DNA from: Turnera subulata
Taxonomy: Eukaryota > Streptophyta > Magnoliopsida > Malpighiales > Passifloraceae
Assembly: GCA_028386065.3 (NCBI GenBank)
Contig: JAKUCV010004479.1
Span: 1-64,000, forward strand
DNA length: 64,000 nucleotides
Reading direction: 5' to 3'
The first letter of the stretch is position 1, and each line of letters opens with the position of its first letter. The notes beneath the pieces were generated by a model. It was given only the letters and a program-made list of their open reading frames with translations. It did no database searches and was not told the DNA's origin. A program made the translations under genes and the position numbers. Shown piece by piece: positions 10,731 to 24,437 of the stretch.

Positions 10731-12639
10731 TGTGAGGATGGATAACCCTTGATATGTTGCCTGTAATACTTTGTGTGCTTTGTTGTTTGATTGAACTGCC
10801 TAGATGTTCATTGTTGGTTATTTGACTGTTGTGATTATTGCTATTGTGGTTGTTGGACTGTGTTGTTTATTCTTGGTTATTATGTTGAGATTGATGTTGG
10901 ACTGTTGACTATAAATAATTGGGAAAAGGATAAAAGATAATGAAATGGAAATTAGAAATAGAATTTAAGATGATATTTTAGTTGTCACGTGGAAAGTAAT
11001 GGTACGACCCGATGGTTTGAAAATTAATTTTGGGATGCTATAGTCGACTACTTGGTTTGGGGATGTTTATCCCGGATTGTTTGGGCTGTCATGCCCGGTT
11101 TGATATTTTTGGGATGAGGTCCCGGTTTGGTTATTTTGGGTTGTTGACCCGGTTTGGTTATTTTGGGTTGTTGAACCCGGTTTGATTATTTTGGGTTGTT
11201 GAACCTGGTATGGTTGATATTTTGGGACGTGGTCCCGGTATGGTAAGGTTTGGAATGGTTCTCTTTGACCTGGCATCCGGAATTAATTGATAACCTGGTA
11301 CGACCCTAGCTTGTCCAGTGACGGGGCCCGGAAGATAAAATTTGTTATAATAATAAATATTCTTTTAGCCTTGGCTCAGTCTTGTTTGAGTTGTGCTTTT
11401 GCTTTGATGGCTGTGATGTGATATGTTCATATGCATGTTGTCTCATGATCATACCTTAGGAGGTTGTCAGTCCTCAGTATAGTCCATTGACTGTGGTCGG
11501 CATAGGTTGCCGGTTTGCGGGTGTTATTTGTTATCGTTGGTCGTGAGTAGTCTATTGTTGTTGGCATCGGTTGTCAGTTGTCCTTCGTTGGTGTCGGTTT
11601 CTGATATTGAGATATCTTGGTTGTCGGCTGTGGTCGACGGTTGGATGATCGTTATTTCTAAGGTTATGTTTAAGCTTAATGAGGATTATTCTTGTGGTTA
11701 CGAGTTGCTTGGTGGCTGCTGTTGCTGTTGCTGTGTTGTGATTCAATCCGGGGACCGGTTTGTGATGTTGATTGGGTATGATCTGTGCAGGTTGCCACCT
11801 ACCCGGTGAGCGAGGCTCACATGATTTTGATATTGTTTTGGTTCCGGGTTAGATGATCGGCAAGCACAGTAACAGTATGTTATCATACGATGAGGAACCT
11901 CTGTTCAGTATAGTCTGTCAGGACTAGAGTATGTGTTGTATAGTCTGTTGAGACTTGGTCGGTTACCCAATGTGTAGTTGAGTTGAGGTGTCCTGGTCGG
12001 GCACTAGAGTATTGTACAGTCTATGAGGTGTTGGGTGGTCAGTGCATTGCATAGTCGATGGGATGGACATTTGCATAGTCCGCATTGTTCTTTGTGACTG
12101 TATTTGCTATGTGTTCTTTTCATTACTCGTATGTCATATTGAAGTGCTCTTGACTGTTAAGTATATGCTATGTTGTTCATCATGGGTTATGTGTTGGTGA
12201 GAGTATGGAGAATCTCACCCCTCACTTGCCCCATCGGCAGGCTACGTGGTTCTTTGTGCAGTTATGCATCATGGCAGGCCGCGACATCTCCTATGACGGA
12301 TCTGGAACCATAGTTTGCATCGAGTCGATTCATACTATTGCTGTAACTATTAAAATTGCTTCCGCTATGCTATTGATACTGTTGTACCCGTGGTCGGGTG
12401 ACATGATATTTTCTTTGGGCCGTTGGGTTGGGTTTTCCTGTTGTATTTACTGTCTGTGCTACGTGTCGGCACTGTTGTTTGGTAAGTACTGTATGTTGGG
12501 TAAATTATGGTCGGAGTGTTTCACAAGGGGCTTGCTACCCCACGCGGATTTGAGAATTATTTTGGGCGTGCTACCCCGTGGGGTTTGAACCAATTGTTAG
12601 GGCATGCTACCCCACTCTGATTGATGGACTCTCAAGGAC
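10731..12639. other. Repeat-derived non-coding block
   Basis: No conserved protein was found. The TG-rich sequence recalls the long solo LTRs elsewhere in the window (CCGGTTTG and TGGTCGG words, an AGAGTATGGAGAATCTCACC segment), so it is probably LTR-derived. The open frame 12205-12588 lacks recognisable domains. The right edge at about 12640 is where homology to 4470 resumes (ACGACGAGCCCA). Confidence 0.4.
11095..11240. repeat. Tandem repeat, ~30-bp unit, five to six copies
   Basis: Units of the form CCCGGTTTGGTTATTTTGGG plus TTGTTGA recur head to tail with substitutions at the edges. Confidence 0.75.
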
Positions 12640-15428
12640 ACGACGAGCCCACTTATCTAACTATGACTAAGTAGATCACCTGTTTGGCAGTGGGTTAGGA
12701 CACCCAGGATGATTCTGGGCTAAGGGCATGCTAGACCACAACAAGAAGAAGCGGGGGGCATCATGCCCCTTCTCGAGAATTTCGAACCTAGGGCTTGATG
12801 TGCCCGCATTTAGCAAAGGGGCAAGATGTACACCCTACCTCCTTCAAGCCCACTAAGGAACCCAGGGACACGAGAGACATGAGCCATAGACACACCCGAG
12901 ACAACCCAATGAGAGAACCCGAGATACCCGAAGACCAGACAACCAGACCTTGAAATAAACGAACCCGAAACCGAGGACCCGACCCTCGCAACCCTGAGTT
13001 GAGATGAACAGACCTGTTATGAACCAACCTGATGTGAGCGAACCTTGAGGAGAACAGCCGAGCAAACCCAATATGAGTAAACCCTTAGTGGAACAGACCT
13101 TGAAGCAATCCAACTTAAAGCCGAGGACCCGACCCTCGCACACCTTGAATTGAGAGAGACATACCTGATATGTGTGCATATCATATACTAATTTGGAGCA
13201 CAAAATACCTCTTTGGCCAAGCATTTTGTTAATATCATGCATGGTATTTATAGTTTTAGCTTGTTTTCTACTAGTTTCGCTTCCACTTATTATTTTATGC
13301 TTTCAGGTACCTTTTGTTGCAAAATGGATTGATTTTCGAAGAATTGAAGCCCTTTGAAGAATTTTGGAAAGTTTGGAGCCAATTCATGAAGATTTCATGA
13401 CGATGAGTTTTCAACGACGTCACACTGTTGAAACCCGCGGACCAGAACCTGGAGCCTTATAATCCATACGACAGAAGGATTACTTGTTGGCCAATTAATA
13501 AAGTGGCATCGACTTGCTGCTACTCCTAAGAAAATAAAAGACGCTTTTGCTGTGCCAAAAAAAAAAGAGCTCCTAGTAGAAATTAATTCCTACTTTTTAG
13601 TTGTCTTAGCTAGATTCTAGGAATTTAAGTCTAGAGTTTCACTATAATAAAAAGAAGAACCGGTTGCAGCAAAAGGGGACTTTTCTCTGGCTTTTATTGT
13701 CGATAGCAGCAGGTGGAGAAGAAGCCCTCTTGTGTTACCTTTTTGTCTTCCTAGTTTTGATTTGTAACATGAACAATTCTTCCATGCTTATTTGTTATTT
13801 TATTATGAACTAATCCTCTTGTCTAGATCAAGAGGGATGTAGCTACTTGCTTTCTTTTATGGTTTAATTACTCCTCGAACAATTTTCTTATTTGTGTTCT
13901 TGACTGATTTATGTGTGCTTTATTCAAGTTTGAAGCATGATCACCTTTGTTACTTGCCTTAGGAATTAAATTAGGTACCGACAGGAGAAGTTTAATTCTG
14001 GACAATCATAAATCAACCTTGATCTTGAAACTGAAAGGTAATGGATTATTGTAGAATTAGTATCAACACAAAACATCATTGCTCTTAGGAATAGGTTTGA
14101 TCCACGAAAGTGGTAAAATTGACCTTTGAGACGAAATTATACCTCCAAAAGTCGATAATTTCACCCTAGGTTGTTACCCATCAAGAAAACGAATAGAAAG
14201 CTGTAAATTTTTAGCGAACAGTGTCGCCCCGTTCGCGGACGCGGAATAGAGTGACCCTGTTAGCAGAATCTAGAGGATAATTAGGGCATAAATGGATAGA
14301 GTAGTGAACCCCGATTGATCTAGACCTTCCATGCTCTGATCTTTTCATACAATTCACAGTTATTTGCGTTTACTTTATTGTTGATTTCGATTTCAATTCA
14401 AATCTCCAAATCAATAATTCTCTTTTTTACTGTTTTCGGCCTAACGGAGTTAGTCTACTAATTAATTATTTTGCCTAGTCCCTGTGGATACGACCTTGTG
14501 TGCTACCTCGATCTATGTGCTTGCAGAATTTTACACATCAATACCCCAAAGCAGACCAACCTGAAGCCCTAGACCCTGAAGTGGACCAAGCTGAAAATGA
14601 GAGCCCCGAGATGAGCAAACCCAATGAGAGAGAACCTTGAGAGAACCCAGACAAGAGAAAACCAGAAAAGAACCTAAAGTCGGGACCCAACTCCCGCAGA
14701 TCGTGAGATGAAGAAAAACCAGGAAGAGAACAAACCCGAAGCCAGGATCCAGCACCCGCATACCGAGAGAGCAGACAATTAGACTTTGAAATAAACCAAC
14801 TTGAAACCGAGGACCCTGAGATGAGGAAACCGGTTATGAGTGAACCCCGAGAAGAACAGACCCCAAAGCGGACCAACTCGAAGCCACAAACCCCAAAGCA
14901 GACCAACCTAAAACCGAGAACTCTGAGACGAGCTAACCAAAAGCCAGGACCTAGCACCCATAAACCGTGAGACGAGAGACCAGACCTGAGGGAAAATTGA
15001 GGGACACACATCCCAAAAGCCGAGGCCCAGTCCTCGCAAATCTTGGGATGAGAGAACATAGAAAAAACTGAAAAATGAGAAAACTGAACCATGAGGGATA
15101 GACATCCCAAAGCTAGGACTAAACTCCTGCAGACCTGAGAAGAAACCGAGGGACAGACATCCCAAAGCTGGGACCCAGCACCCGCAAACCGTGAGACAAG
15201 AGACCAGACCTGAGAGAAAAACCGAGGGACAGATATCCTAGAGATGGGACCGAACACCCGCAAACCATGAGGGACAGACATCTCAAAGCTAGAGACAGAC
15301 ATCCCAAAGCCGAAGAAGCACTGAGTACCCTAGAGAGGACGATAAAATCCCTAGTTAGCAAAGATGAGTGATTCTTTGCTAACGACCTGATAGATGAAAT
15401 GATTCTATCACAAAACTTGGGATGAGAT
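12640..15428 (+). mobile_element. Internal region of the tandem LTR element, copy 2, 3' part
   Basis: It begins with ACGACGAGCCCACTTATC, matching 4473 onwards, then follows copy 1 through a series of diverged repeats (ACCCGACCCTCGCA, AACCCTGAGATGAG, GGACAGACATCCCAAAGC). The stretch 13200-14540 is less repetitive and has no counterpart in copy 1. It may be additional inserted or unique sequence. The minus-strand frames here (up to 254 codons, 14538-15302) are read-through of repeats. The region is interrupted at 15428 by a solo LTR. Confidence 0.55.
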
Positions 15429-16984
15429 TGCAAGTAACCGGACAAGCAAACAAATAGACAATATGCGCAGCGGAAAAACCCGGAACTAATGGAGGATCCA
15501 TGTGGAACGGGGTAAACCGAATAACAAAAATTTCGTACCTGGTTTGGTTGAGATCTTTCACTCAACTGATGATACGAATCAACAAGAACGGGACAGAAAT
15601 CTGACTCCTCTACGGTATCCACACGAACCGTTGATGACTGCTAGCAACCGTCTCACGATCACTAACTCGAGCACTCTCGAACCGCAGTGCTAGCTGCAGA
15701 ATTTCCGAGAGCAAGAGAGCCTAGAGTGTTTTTCTCACAACTCTTGTGAATGTGTCTGTGTGTTGAGCTCTCAAAATCTACTCATACTTCACACTCTTAC
15801 ATACATCACATATATGTTTACATGTTAGTTAATATAGAAAATGACCAACCAATCATACATACATCTTATCATGCATAATTGTGTTTTCCATTATCTATAC
15901 TTTAGTCACAATCATCTACATGATCATGTCTCCACTAACTCAATTATATATATCAACATATATATAAAACAACACATCCTTTCATGCCTTTGGGACAATA
16001 ATTCAGGTTCAATAATTCTAGTAACTATTGAACCGGACCAACCCAAACGACCCAGTCCAACCATGGTCTAACCATTAGCTCAAATAGATGGTCGAACCAC
16101 GGTCCAACCATGGTTTAACCACCAGCTCGAATCAACAGTTCTAAGTGTGTGACCCTGTAGGCACTTGTAACGTTTGGCAATAATTGTAAACTCATTTACA
16201 ATTATAAACAATGAGCGGCGTCTAGCAACACATCATTGCTACCCAAACGACAAGATCAGTACTGATTCATTATGCCTCGGAAGCATGTCATTATCCTTTC
16301 GTCACATTATCAAGATTAAACACGAGACATGGAATGTGTCATTCTCGTATATGTTTAATCTAAGTTTTCTTGATCCCTGAGTTAACTGTGTAAAACGGAT
16401 ACTAATGATATCATCATATCACATAATCCGAGCATGGCCATGCATTTACAGTTCAACTCTATCAAGAGGCCCATCTGATAATATACCTGTTATAAGGGTT
16501 GGACGAATCCCATCTTGATCATACAAAATCCACTACACATTATATCATACCCCCAATGATTACACTAAGCTCTATTCAGTTACGAATAGCCAAGAGTAAT
16601 ATCAAAGTATATGACTCACATGTTGGGAACCTTGATGTTCTCAGGTCTAAGGACAATACATATAAGAACAACTAATGACAATCATATAACGTTCCATGTA
16701 GTATTCTTATGTCGGGTCAGTCCAAACCACAAGTTCTCTAACTTGTACCCGTATGTAGAATTCATATCTCATATAATTCTCAGCATACGCTAGTCTTAAT
16801 TTATTATTACAACCCATCCATAATAATAATCGACTAGGGATATTTTAAGAATATAAAATATTCTAAGGTTATAAATATGTGCAAGCATTTATTACATAAA
16901 CATATTTATTAAAATAACCTTAATGTATATACATGACTATATACAATCATCCAATAATTGGCTTTTGGGCATATTACACTAACA
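15429..16984 (-). mobile_element. Solo LTR, family 1 (1556 bp), duplication GAGAT
   Basis: On the minus strand it starts TGTTAGTGTAATATGCCCAA (at 16984) and ends GGTTACTTGCA (at 15429), so it has TG...CA ends. It is flanked by the exact 5-bp direct repeat GAGAT (15424-15428 and 16985-16989). It matches the plus-strand LTR at 54636-56146 throughout. No internal domain is present, so it is best read as a solo LTR left by LTR-LTR recombination. The insertion splits a GATGAGATGATTCCC motif of the host element. Confidence 0.85.
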
Positions 16985-17181
16985 GAGATGATTCCCAAAA
17001 TCCCGGGATGAGATGATTCCCGGCAATCAACAACCTTTAGGATGAGATGATTCCTGAAGTGGAGCACGGGGTGCTCCAACCATTGACACACACCTTTTAC
17101 ATCAATTCATTCAAATTTGGTTGTTCATTTTCTGGCATTGTTTCGTCCTTAGTTTCTAAGGATTCATCAACGAGGGGCATG
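16985..17181 (+). mobile_element. 3' end of internal region, copy 2, with polypurine tract
   Basis: Matches 5820-5999: GATGAGATGATTCC motifs, GGTTGTTC, CTAAGGA(C/T)TCATCAA, then GAGGGGCAT (17172-17180) directly before the TGTGAACACCC start of LTR B. Confidence 0.65.
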
Positions 17182-17830
17182 TGTGAACACCCAAATTTGA
17201 CCCATGAATATTTCTCTAATTTAGATTTTGGGTATGCTCGAGCCTTAAGATCAATGAGATGATGGTCTTTGGTTAAGACATCTTGGATTTTATTTTAGTG
17301 AATGTATATTTTATGAATTGGGGTTTATGTGTTTGAACCTTAGGGTTAATTTAATCTTAGGATAAGAATATACTAAAGCCTAGTTCATTAAAATATTATC
17401 CCATTTTATTCATTTGGAATTTCTTGTTTATTTTAACTCAATTATAATGAGATGATTTATTTTTGGGTTAAGTATGAATTTGAGGGCCTAAGTTAATAAA
17501 AATGTGGACCTTATAGAGTTGAAAAGCCCATAAACACATTACTTGCATACTAATTTTAGCTCTGATTTTCGTGAAAAATCAGAGTTAAATCATCCTTTAA
17601 TGATAAATGTGTTTTTGGTATGATTTGGGCATGAAATGGGGACTTAATGTGTAATCAATCAATTAGGAGATGATTGGGGAGATTCCTAGTCAAGAAAGAG
17701 GTGATTTTAGGTTGATTACGCGGTGGAATCAAATCAGGAAGGGATTAAGGGAAACCAGGAGCAAAAAAGGAAAGAACGGGGGGAACGCGGGGTTCTAGAC
17801 GGCGATGGCGGGATGAATCCCAGCCCTGGC

Positions 17831-20800
17831 TGAAACAACCGCATCCCAAAAATGATAATACAAAATACCACAATTATAGAATGACCAAAATGCCCTTAAA
17901 ACAAGGGATGCCAAACTCTGTGTAACAGCATCAACTCAAAATCTCAGAGTAACCAAAAATAAACATCGGGATACAAGAGTCAAAAATAAACCAGGCTTAA
18001 CTAGCCAATGTATCACCGGTTAAACCTACCGGAACAACAACTGAACAAAAACCAAGAACCCAAAACAGTATTCCGACAATAACACGCAGCGGAAAATAAT
18101 AGTAATGTCAATGACAAGTGTAGAACATATATGAGTCAACTCTGTGGATCCACCAGGAAGGAAGTGCAGCTACCTGCTGAAATGCAAGAGACTGATACCC
18201 GAGGTAAGAGCAACCGTCAACAAGCTACTCACGATCTGTAAAAACCACGGTGGCGATTTATATGAGTCGCCTACTCAATGTACAATATAAGACAAACATA
18301 CAGGCACACGAAGACAGGCTCGTAGGGTGAGTAAGTCCACGAGCACAAGTATACACACACACAATCAACATGTGTCAAATACCACACATACAAGAGTTAG
18401 GTGAGTTATTTGGTTATTACATTCTTCTCATTACTAAGGGTCCTCTACTGTGTGCGTCGGGCGCGGTAGCAACTGGCCAGTTCCCCAGGGCATAAGCCCA
18501 AATATAATCATATATGTATATAGTATAATTATCAACACCGGAATGGGTAAGTTCCGACAAAGAAAACTACTAACAAAAAAGTGGCTGACAGCTCTAGGAG
18601 GGGTGCTCTCCTCAAAGAGATTATAATACAAAATCTTGGGGCACACCCGTCAGTCCCCAAGTCGCCAGCTCTGTGAGGGGTGCTCTCACCGAAAGAAATG
18701 GATAATAACAAATAACCAAGGGGTACACCCGACAAATTCCCAAGGCGCCAGCTTTGTGAGGGGTACTCTCACTAATATACTAACCGAGGGCGTACCCGTA
18801 ATTCCCTCGCCGCCGTCTCTGTGAATACAATTCACTAAAATAACAGGACCCGAGGGGTACCCTCTCTTCCTTCTCGGTGCTACCGGTCAACAGCCCCACA
18901 GTAGTACTAATTAATTATTCAGGTACGTTATGTTACCAATTATGAAGTTGTATAAGTGCCATCTCAAGTCGTATCTAAGTTGTGTACCATTACAAAGGTT
19001 TTCTAAACAGAGCCTAAGCTCACAATATACAGGATATAGCAAGGCAACATATATCACAAGCATGACAATAACAGCTCATAGGAGGATCACATAGCAAACA
19101 ACACATATTTATTGTCATGGTAATTCAGCACATAAACAACCAGGTACACAACACAGTCAACAGTATGAAGCATACTCAGCAAGCAGTACTACCTAACCAT
19201 ACCAACAAGTAATCGCATACAAGTATATAAGTCTTATAGAGTCACCTCAGTTATGATGGCGCTCTGTCTGTCCATTACTAATACCAGCCGCTCCCGAATT
19301 CTGTCTCGTGCCTATACACTTAGACACCATAACTCACAAGGATATTCAACAAAAATAAATTATGCATGTTGTGCAATGCAACCGTGAGTTATATTCGGCC
19401 CGACTAATTTACTTCCACTCACCAACTATAGCTCTAAGTCACGGACCTAAGGTCATAGGCTTAAAGCCCAACTATGACCAAAGCCACAATCCCGGGCTTA
19501 AAGCCCAAACCACTAATTCGATACCAACTCACAACAATCTTGGGTCTAAGGCCCATGCCATTAAGCCCACCATAAGCCTTGGATGTCCTTGGGCCATGAG
19601 TCCGTTTATTCCAAGTCCATATGTTATAATGGTTGTAACATTTTATTACTCGGCCAAGGCCCAATTTAGTCTAACTCCCGTTTAAGAATTTTACCCGAGC
19701 CCGAGTTACCGTCCTAGAGGTACTATGCATATTGAGACTATCCCGGCCACGTGCCTCTCAGTCCCGCACACGGTTCCACTAACCCGACTATTCCCGTTAC
19801 ATCGTTAATACTTGTCTAATAATATTACATGCCGTGCGTGAAGGAATTAATACATAACATCATCGAAAAAGATACCCTTAATGACAGAGAAGAATTTCGC
19901 TCTGCCGGAACTGAACCTTGCTTGCCGGAACAGTAACCCCCGTCGGATTCCGGTCAAGCCTCGCCGGAATTACCACAACAACCCAAGCAACTCCAACAAT
20001 CTGTCGAACCCAGAACAACCAGCAAGTACCCAATCCAATCAACACAACAAATACATAATCCAAAGAAAATCCGAAACAGAAAGGAGGGCCGGAATCTTAC
20101 CGGAATCAAACACTATCCAGAACTAGATCCTACCACCGAAGCCTCGGATCTAAGAAGCAGCACTGGTTTCCGCAACAACTCTCCTGCCCGGAACTACACA
20201 CCGACCCTCGCACAATCCACGCTACCGCCGGCAAGTGAACCACCAACAGCCAACACGCACCCACTGCTAGAAAGACACAGTCGAATCGTCGTCGACAACA
20301 ACCACCACAGCCCTGACAGAAGCCGGAAACCACCACGACACCACCCCACGAACCCGCTACCGTCCAACAACACACACGAACCACCACCAAAATAAACCAA
20401 CGCCCGATTAGACCAAATCAGCCAAGGGAGAACGAAGAAGAGAGGGAAAAGGGCGAAGGGAGGGAACTGTGGCTTACCAATGACGAAGGCGGCGACTCCA
20501 CCACCTCTGCAACCCGTCGCACGTGAGTCGAGCCTTCACCGCCGAGTCCTCGACGCAGCAGACGACGACGACCAAACGGCTGCAGCTTAGGGAGAAGAGA
20601 AAAAGATAAGAATGGTGGCGGCTGGGAGAGAATGACGAGAAGAATGGTGGTGTCTGTGTTTTTGTGGAAAAGCAAGAGAGAGAGAGAGAAGAGGGAGAGA
20701 GAAGGAGAGATGAGGGCGGCGGCTGAAGCGAAAAGAAGAAAGAGAGGAGAAAGAAGAGAAGAGAAAGGAAAAAAGGTTAGGGTTTAACCGGCCCAAGCTC

Positions 20801-21108
20801 AAATCGACGCTGTTTTGAGCTTAGGCGCGGTCAACCCGCCCTAAGTCAAACTTTTCTCTTTTTTTTTTTTGTTAGAACTCCAAAACGACGTAGTTTTACT
20901 TAAACTACATCAAAGTTCAATTTCCCACTCCGAAACCCGATTTAACTCCAACGAAGGCTCGATTAATGAAGGAACCCGACATATAACTCAATAATTCGAG
21001 GTAATTAAATACCCTAGGTCCAAAACTCCGAAAAACTCACAAGGGTAAAATTGTAATTAAAATTCCAAAAATTCTATAAATAAAATTATAAAAAATCGGG
21101 GCGTTACA
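17831..21108 (-). mobile_element. Long solo LTR, family 2 (3278 bp), duplication CTGGC/CTGGT
   Basis: Read on the minus strand it begins TGTAACGCCCCGATTTTTTA and ends GGGATGCGGTTGTTTCA, bounded by a near-perfect 5-bp duplication (17826-17830 CTGGC, 21109-21113 CTGGT). The element at 47085-50163 has the same ends in plus orientation. Inside are an AT-rich head, a GA/CT-rich block (20410-20800), a GC-rich segment (19880-20400) and tandem repeats (18591-18850). There is no primer-binding site or pol. The length and the TGTAACG start are like LTRs of Tekay/Del-type chromoviruses (inference). Short open frames inside are not supported as genes. Confidence 0.7.
18591..18850. repeat. Tandem repeat, 73-83 bp unit, about 3.5 copies
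   Basis: Units start with GCTCTAGGAGGGGTGCTCTC and variants at 18591, 18668, 18751 and (degenerate) 18824. Each ends with a GGGGTACACCCG-like and a CGCCAGCT-like block. Confidence 0.75.
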
Positions 21109-22194
21109 CTGGTAGTCTTCGCACCCATGACCGTCGGGCTTGGCGGCCATCCAACCCGTGACTGCCGACCCTGGCGGTCACGGCTGCCCAAATTGTCCGA
21201 TTTTCCCCGATTTTCGCCCTCGATTTGATTCTACATAGTTTTTGCCCAGATTTTTGGCTGAGACCTTGGTCATTAAGCAGATCCACGTCCCTAAACTCCC
21301 TAGAACACTATAAATAGGACCCCCCACTCACATTTCAAGGGATCAATCTGTCATTACACACACACCCCCACAAGCTTCGTTTGTTTGGAGAAACTCTACT
21401 TCTCCAGGCCTAGAAATATCTTAATAGGCAGAAACTCTGGAGAATTTTGTGGGAAAGCACCAAGAAAGAAGCCAACAAGAGGAAGTCAAGAGGAAGTCAA
21501 GAGGAGGAAGCAATCAAAAGCAACCTAGGAGCCAAGAAGGTGGATAATCCGAGTAGAGGGACCTGATGCAAGCAGTCTCAGAAAATAATTCGTATCTCGA
21601 GTTCTAGAAGTCTAATTGTTTTGATTTTGGACTCTATGGAAAGCTAAGAGAGAGATCTACAACGTTTCTGTTGAGAAAAGAAGCTGAATCGGCCACTTTC
21701 ATTGTCCAAAATCCAGAAGAAGACGACCTATAGATTCTTGCCAACAATCGAGGTAAGTGTTCCAATCCCTTTTGATTGTGATTCTTACTGATTGCTATTT
21801 GCTGATGACTTGGTGTTTCTGAATGATACTTTTGTTCATGATGTGAGTGCTGTGATGCCATGCTAAGAACTAAGTGGGCTTTGAATCCGGTCGCTGGGGT
21901 ACGTAGGTGGTCTCTAGTGGTGGAGACTCAAGCCCAATTATTTTATTCTTCCTTTTTGTTTCAATTTCTTTTTATTGTTCCTATGTGATTTATTTCCACA
22001 CTGTGCACACTCTTTCACAAGGCATATATATGTTCTTCAATTGCACAAAGTTTCGCCCCAACATGGATGGATACCTAACACCTTCCCATCCATGACGAAC
22101 CCTCGAGTCCAGCATATTTGGTTCGTTAATCGTTTGCCTAAATTGAGTCATGAAAAATTTTTTCCCGATTTTTTCCGTACAATAAAATTCGGGT

Positions 22195-23052
22195 GGTGAT
22201 TCCAAAGATGTTGGATGACGGTTAAGAGGAAGGTGTAAAGGAATAGGTGAGGAGGCCCAAGTGATTTTTGGTCGGGTCTTCGCAGAACCATAACAGAGAT
22301 CTGAATAGAACCACCTCAAGCATCCTATCCCATACCACCTCTGCCCCAAGCATCCTATCCAATACCACCTCTGTTGAAAATTAATTTGTTCCTAAGCAAC
22401 CGTATGTTCCAAATCATAGTATAGAAAAAAAACCATCCACAGATCTCTAGCACGAACTGTTCCAACTAGCAAACCGTGTATACATGAGGAGAGCACTAGT
22501 GGTGAGAATACCGTTGTTTGGTGGGATAACCAACATCCACGTGGAAACTTACAATCTTACCTTTTGTGCAGCTTCATTCAAGTTCAAACATACCTCTGCA
22601 TGCAGTTTGGTTTTGGCCTTCGTCCCGTCTCCTTTTAACTAATCAACTACAGGCTGAAGCTGTATCTGCTCTTTTTCTATCTACTTCTCCTGATCAATTC
22701 ACTCACTACCTCTAGATATTGCTCAATACACAGTGCTTTGGATTCTATTATGAGAAAAGAGCTCGAGTGATATGGTTTAAGCTCTTATGGTCGTCATGCT
22801 TTATCCTTAAGCATAAGTTTATTGAGTGGCTTACTATTCTCAATCCTCACACCACTCGTGAGACAGAATGAGGAAATGGGGTATTACATCTGATTCTTGG
22901 TATTGATCAATGCAGAAACAAAAAAGACAGATATTTGATCAGTTCATAGTATTCTGGGTAAGCCGCACATAGTGATCAAGTCTTATTAATCAGTGAAAGA
23001 GAAGCCAAATGCAAGCAAGCAAGAGAATACAAAACATCTAACATATTTTTGC
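22195..23052. other. Element edge and intergenic DNA downstream of the F-box gene
   Basis: Bases 22195-22286 are the truncated internal start of the tandem LTR element. From 22287 to 23052 the sequence is ordinary AT-rich DNA containing short decayed open stretches, with no domain recognised. The 3' UTR and terminator of the minus-strand F-box gene should lie here. Confidence 0.45.
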
Positions 23053-24437
23053 TTAAATTGAGAATGGAGAGGCTACATCTTCGGTGCAAGCTAAGGTATT
23101 AAACATGGTGTGAATGATGAAACCCTCTCCTCTCTCTGCTTCTGCAACAATAAAATCAACTATATCCAGCTGAGCGCTGCCACGTTGTATAAGCACATGC
23201 CTATAACTGTTCATGAATCTTCGCATCAACTCATCGCATTTATAATATACAGTTCCACTCAACACATCAGTTAGATTAGCATGTAGGACCCAAGATGCCT
23301 GGACGCCATATTCCATCATGACCCAATACTGCACACGATCATTACCTGGTGAATTGATCCATGTTACGCAAAGGTACTTCCCTCCAATGATCCTTAGAGG
23401 TTCTGAATCCTCGCAACAATAGCGAATATCTCTGTCCGGGGCTGGGATTGGAAACTCGTAAAACTCTTCTTTCTCCAGATCGAAGGCAACCAGTGGATCG
23501 CGATAGCTAGCGTACCAGTGAAATGCTCCGTTCAAGAACAGTCCTTCCGGCTCACCACGATGAAAAACTTGCTGATGATTAGGTATTTCTTTCAAAGAAT
23601 TTGCTTTTAGCGAGAATATCTGAGTCTTGCGGTTGCTCCTTCTTGAAGAATCTGTCCAACTCCATGATAAGAAGATCTTGTAATCTTGAGAGGCTGAATC
23701 GTATCCAAAGCCATAAAATCTACTGTATCGACGATCCTCTGATGTGTATTTGGGTTTTGGCAATTCTCTATAGATACCGGTACATGGATTCCATAAAGCA
23801 AGGTCCTCATAATTCAAGCCAACATCTATGCAAACCAATCCGTTGCATGATCCCAGAAGTTTGACAGGCCATCCAAGTGATACACGGATACTCAGGCCAT
23901 AAGAAGGCGGCCGTTGTTCCCCGAAAGTCCAAAGGCAAAACGTGACCAAGAGGTAAAGGGGTCAATGGATACTGCGGGGAAGGTCCTACATGGGAAGCAG
24001 TAGCGTCTAGGGAGTGGGATCCCTGAAAGCAAATTCACTTCCTGGTCTCTCAGTCTCGTGAACTTTGAAATCCGGTGTCTGAGGCCACTCGAGGAGACTT
24101 TGGTGGGGAGAGTAAGGACAACGATTATACTGCGACGCTGGCTCCAGGACCCTTGCAACCCGCTCTCTTTATCGCAAGTACAGTGGAAATCCGGAATCAA
24201 AATAATCCTCTTCGTCATCTTCATCAAAACCATCCTCAACATCGTCTTGATCATAATCGTAATCATCGTCATCGCCTTGGCACTCTTCCTCATCATATTC
24301 TCCACAGTCATTCTCTTTGGGTTTGAAGATACGGGAAAAGGTGTTGGATGACTCTTCAAGAACACCCTCGTAATCGATAAAATATAAACCGGAAGGCTTT
24401 GAGATGAGGAATCTTTGAGGAGTACTTGTGTCACCAG

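Larger units (their letters stand above)
17182..22194 (+). repeat. LTR B of the tandem element, interrupted by a 3.28 kb insertion
   Basis: It starts TGTGAACACCCAAATTTGAC and has the same promoter block as LTR A (CTATAAATA at 21308-21316). It ends near AATAAAATTCGGGTGG, followed by TGGTGATTCCAAAG, the counterpart of the primer-site-like sequence after LTR A. Bases 17831-21108 plus one duplication copy are a nested solo LTR; without it the LTR is about 1.73 kb. About 90 bp of internal sequence follow (to about 22286), then unrelated DNA. Confidence 0.65.

Noticed and set aside
12205..12588. 127-codon plus-strand frame
   Set aside because: Cysteine- and tryptophan-rich, no motif, in a repeat-derived block; no splice or start support.
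14538..15302. 254-codon minus-strand open frame
   Set aside because: It runs through diverged short repeats of the LTR-element interior. The repetitive SVPHGLR/FSQVWSL-like composition is a by-product of the DNA repeats; no domain or start context.
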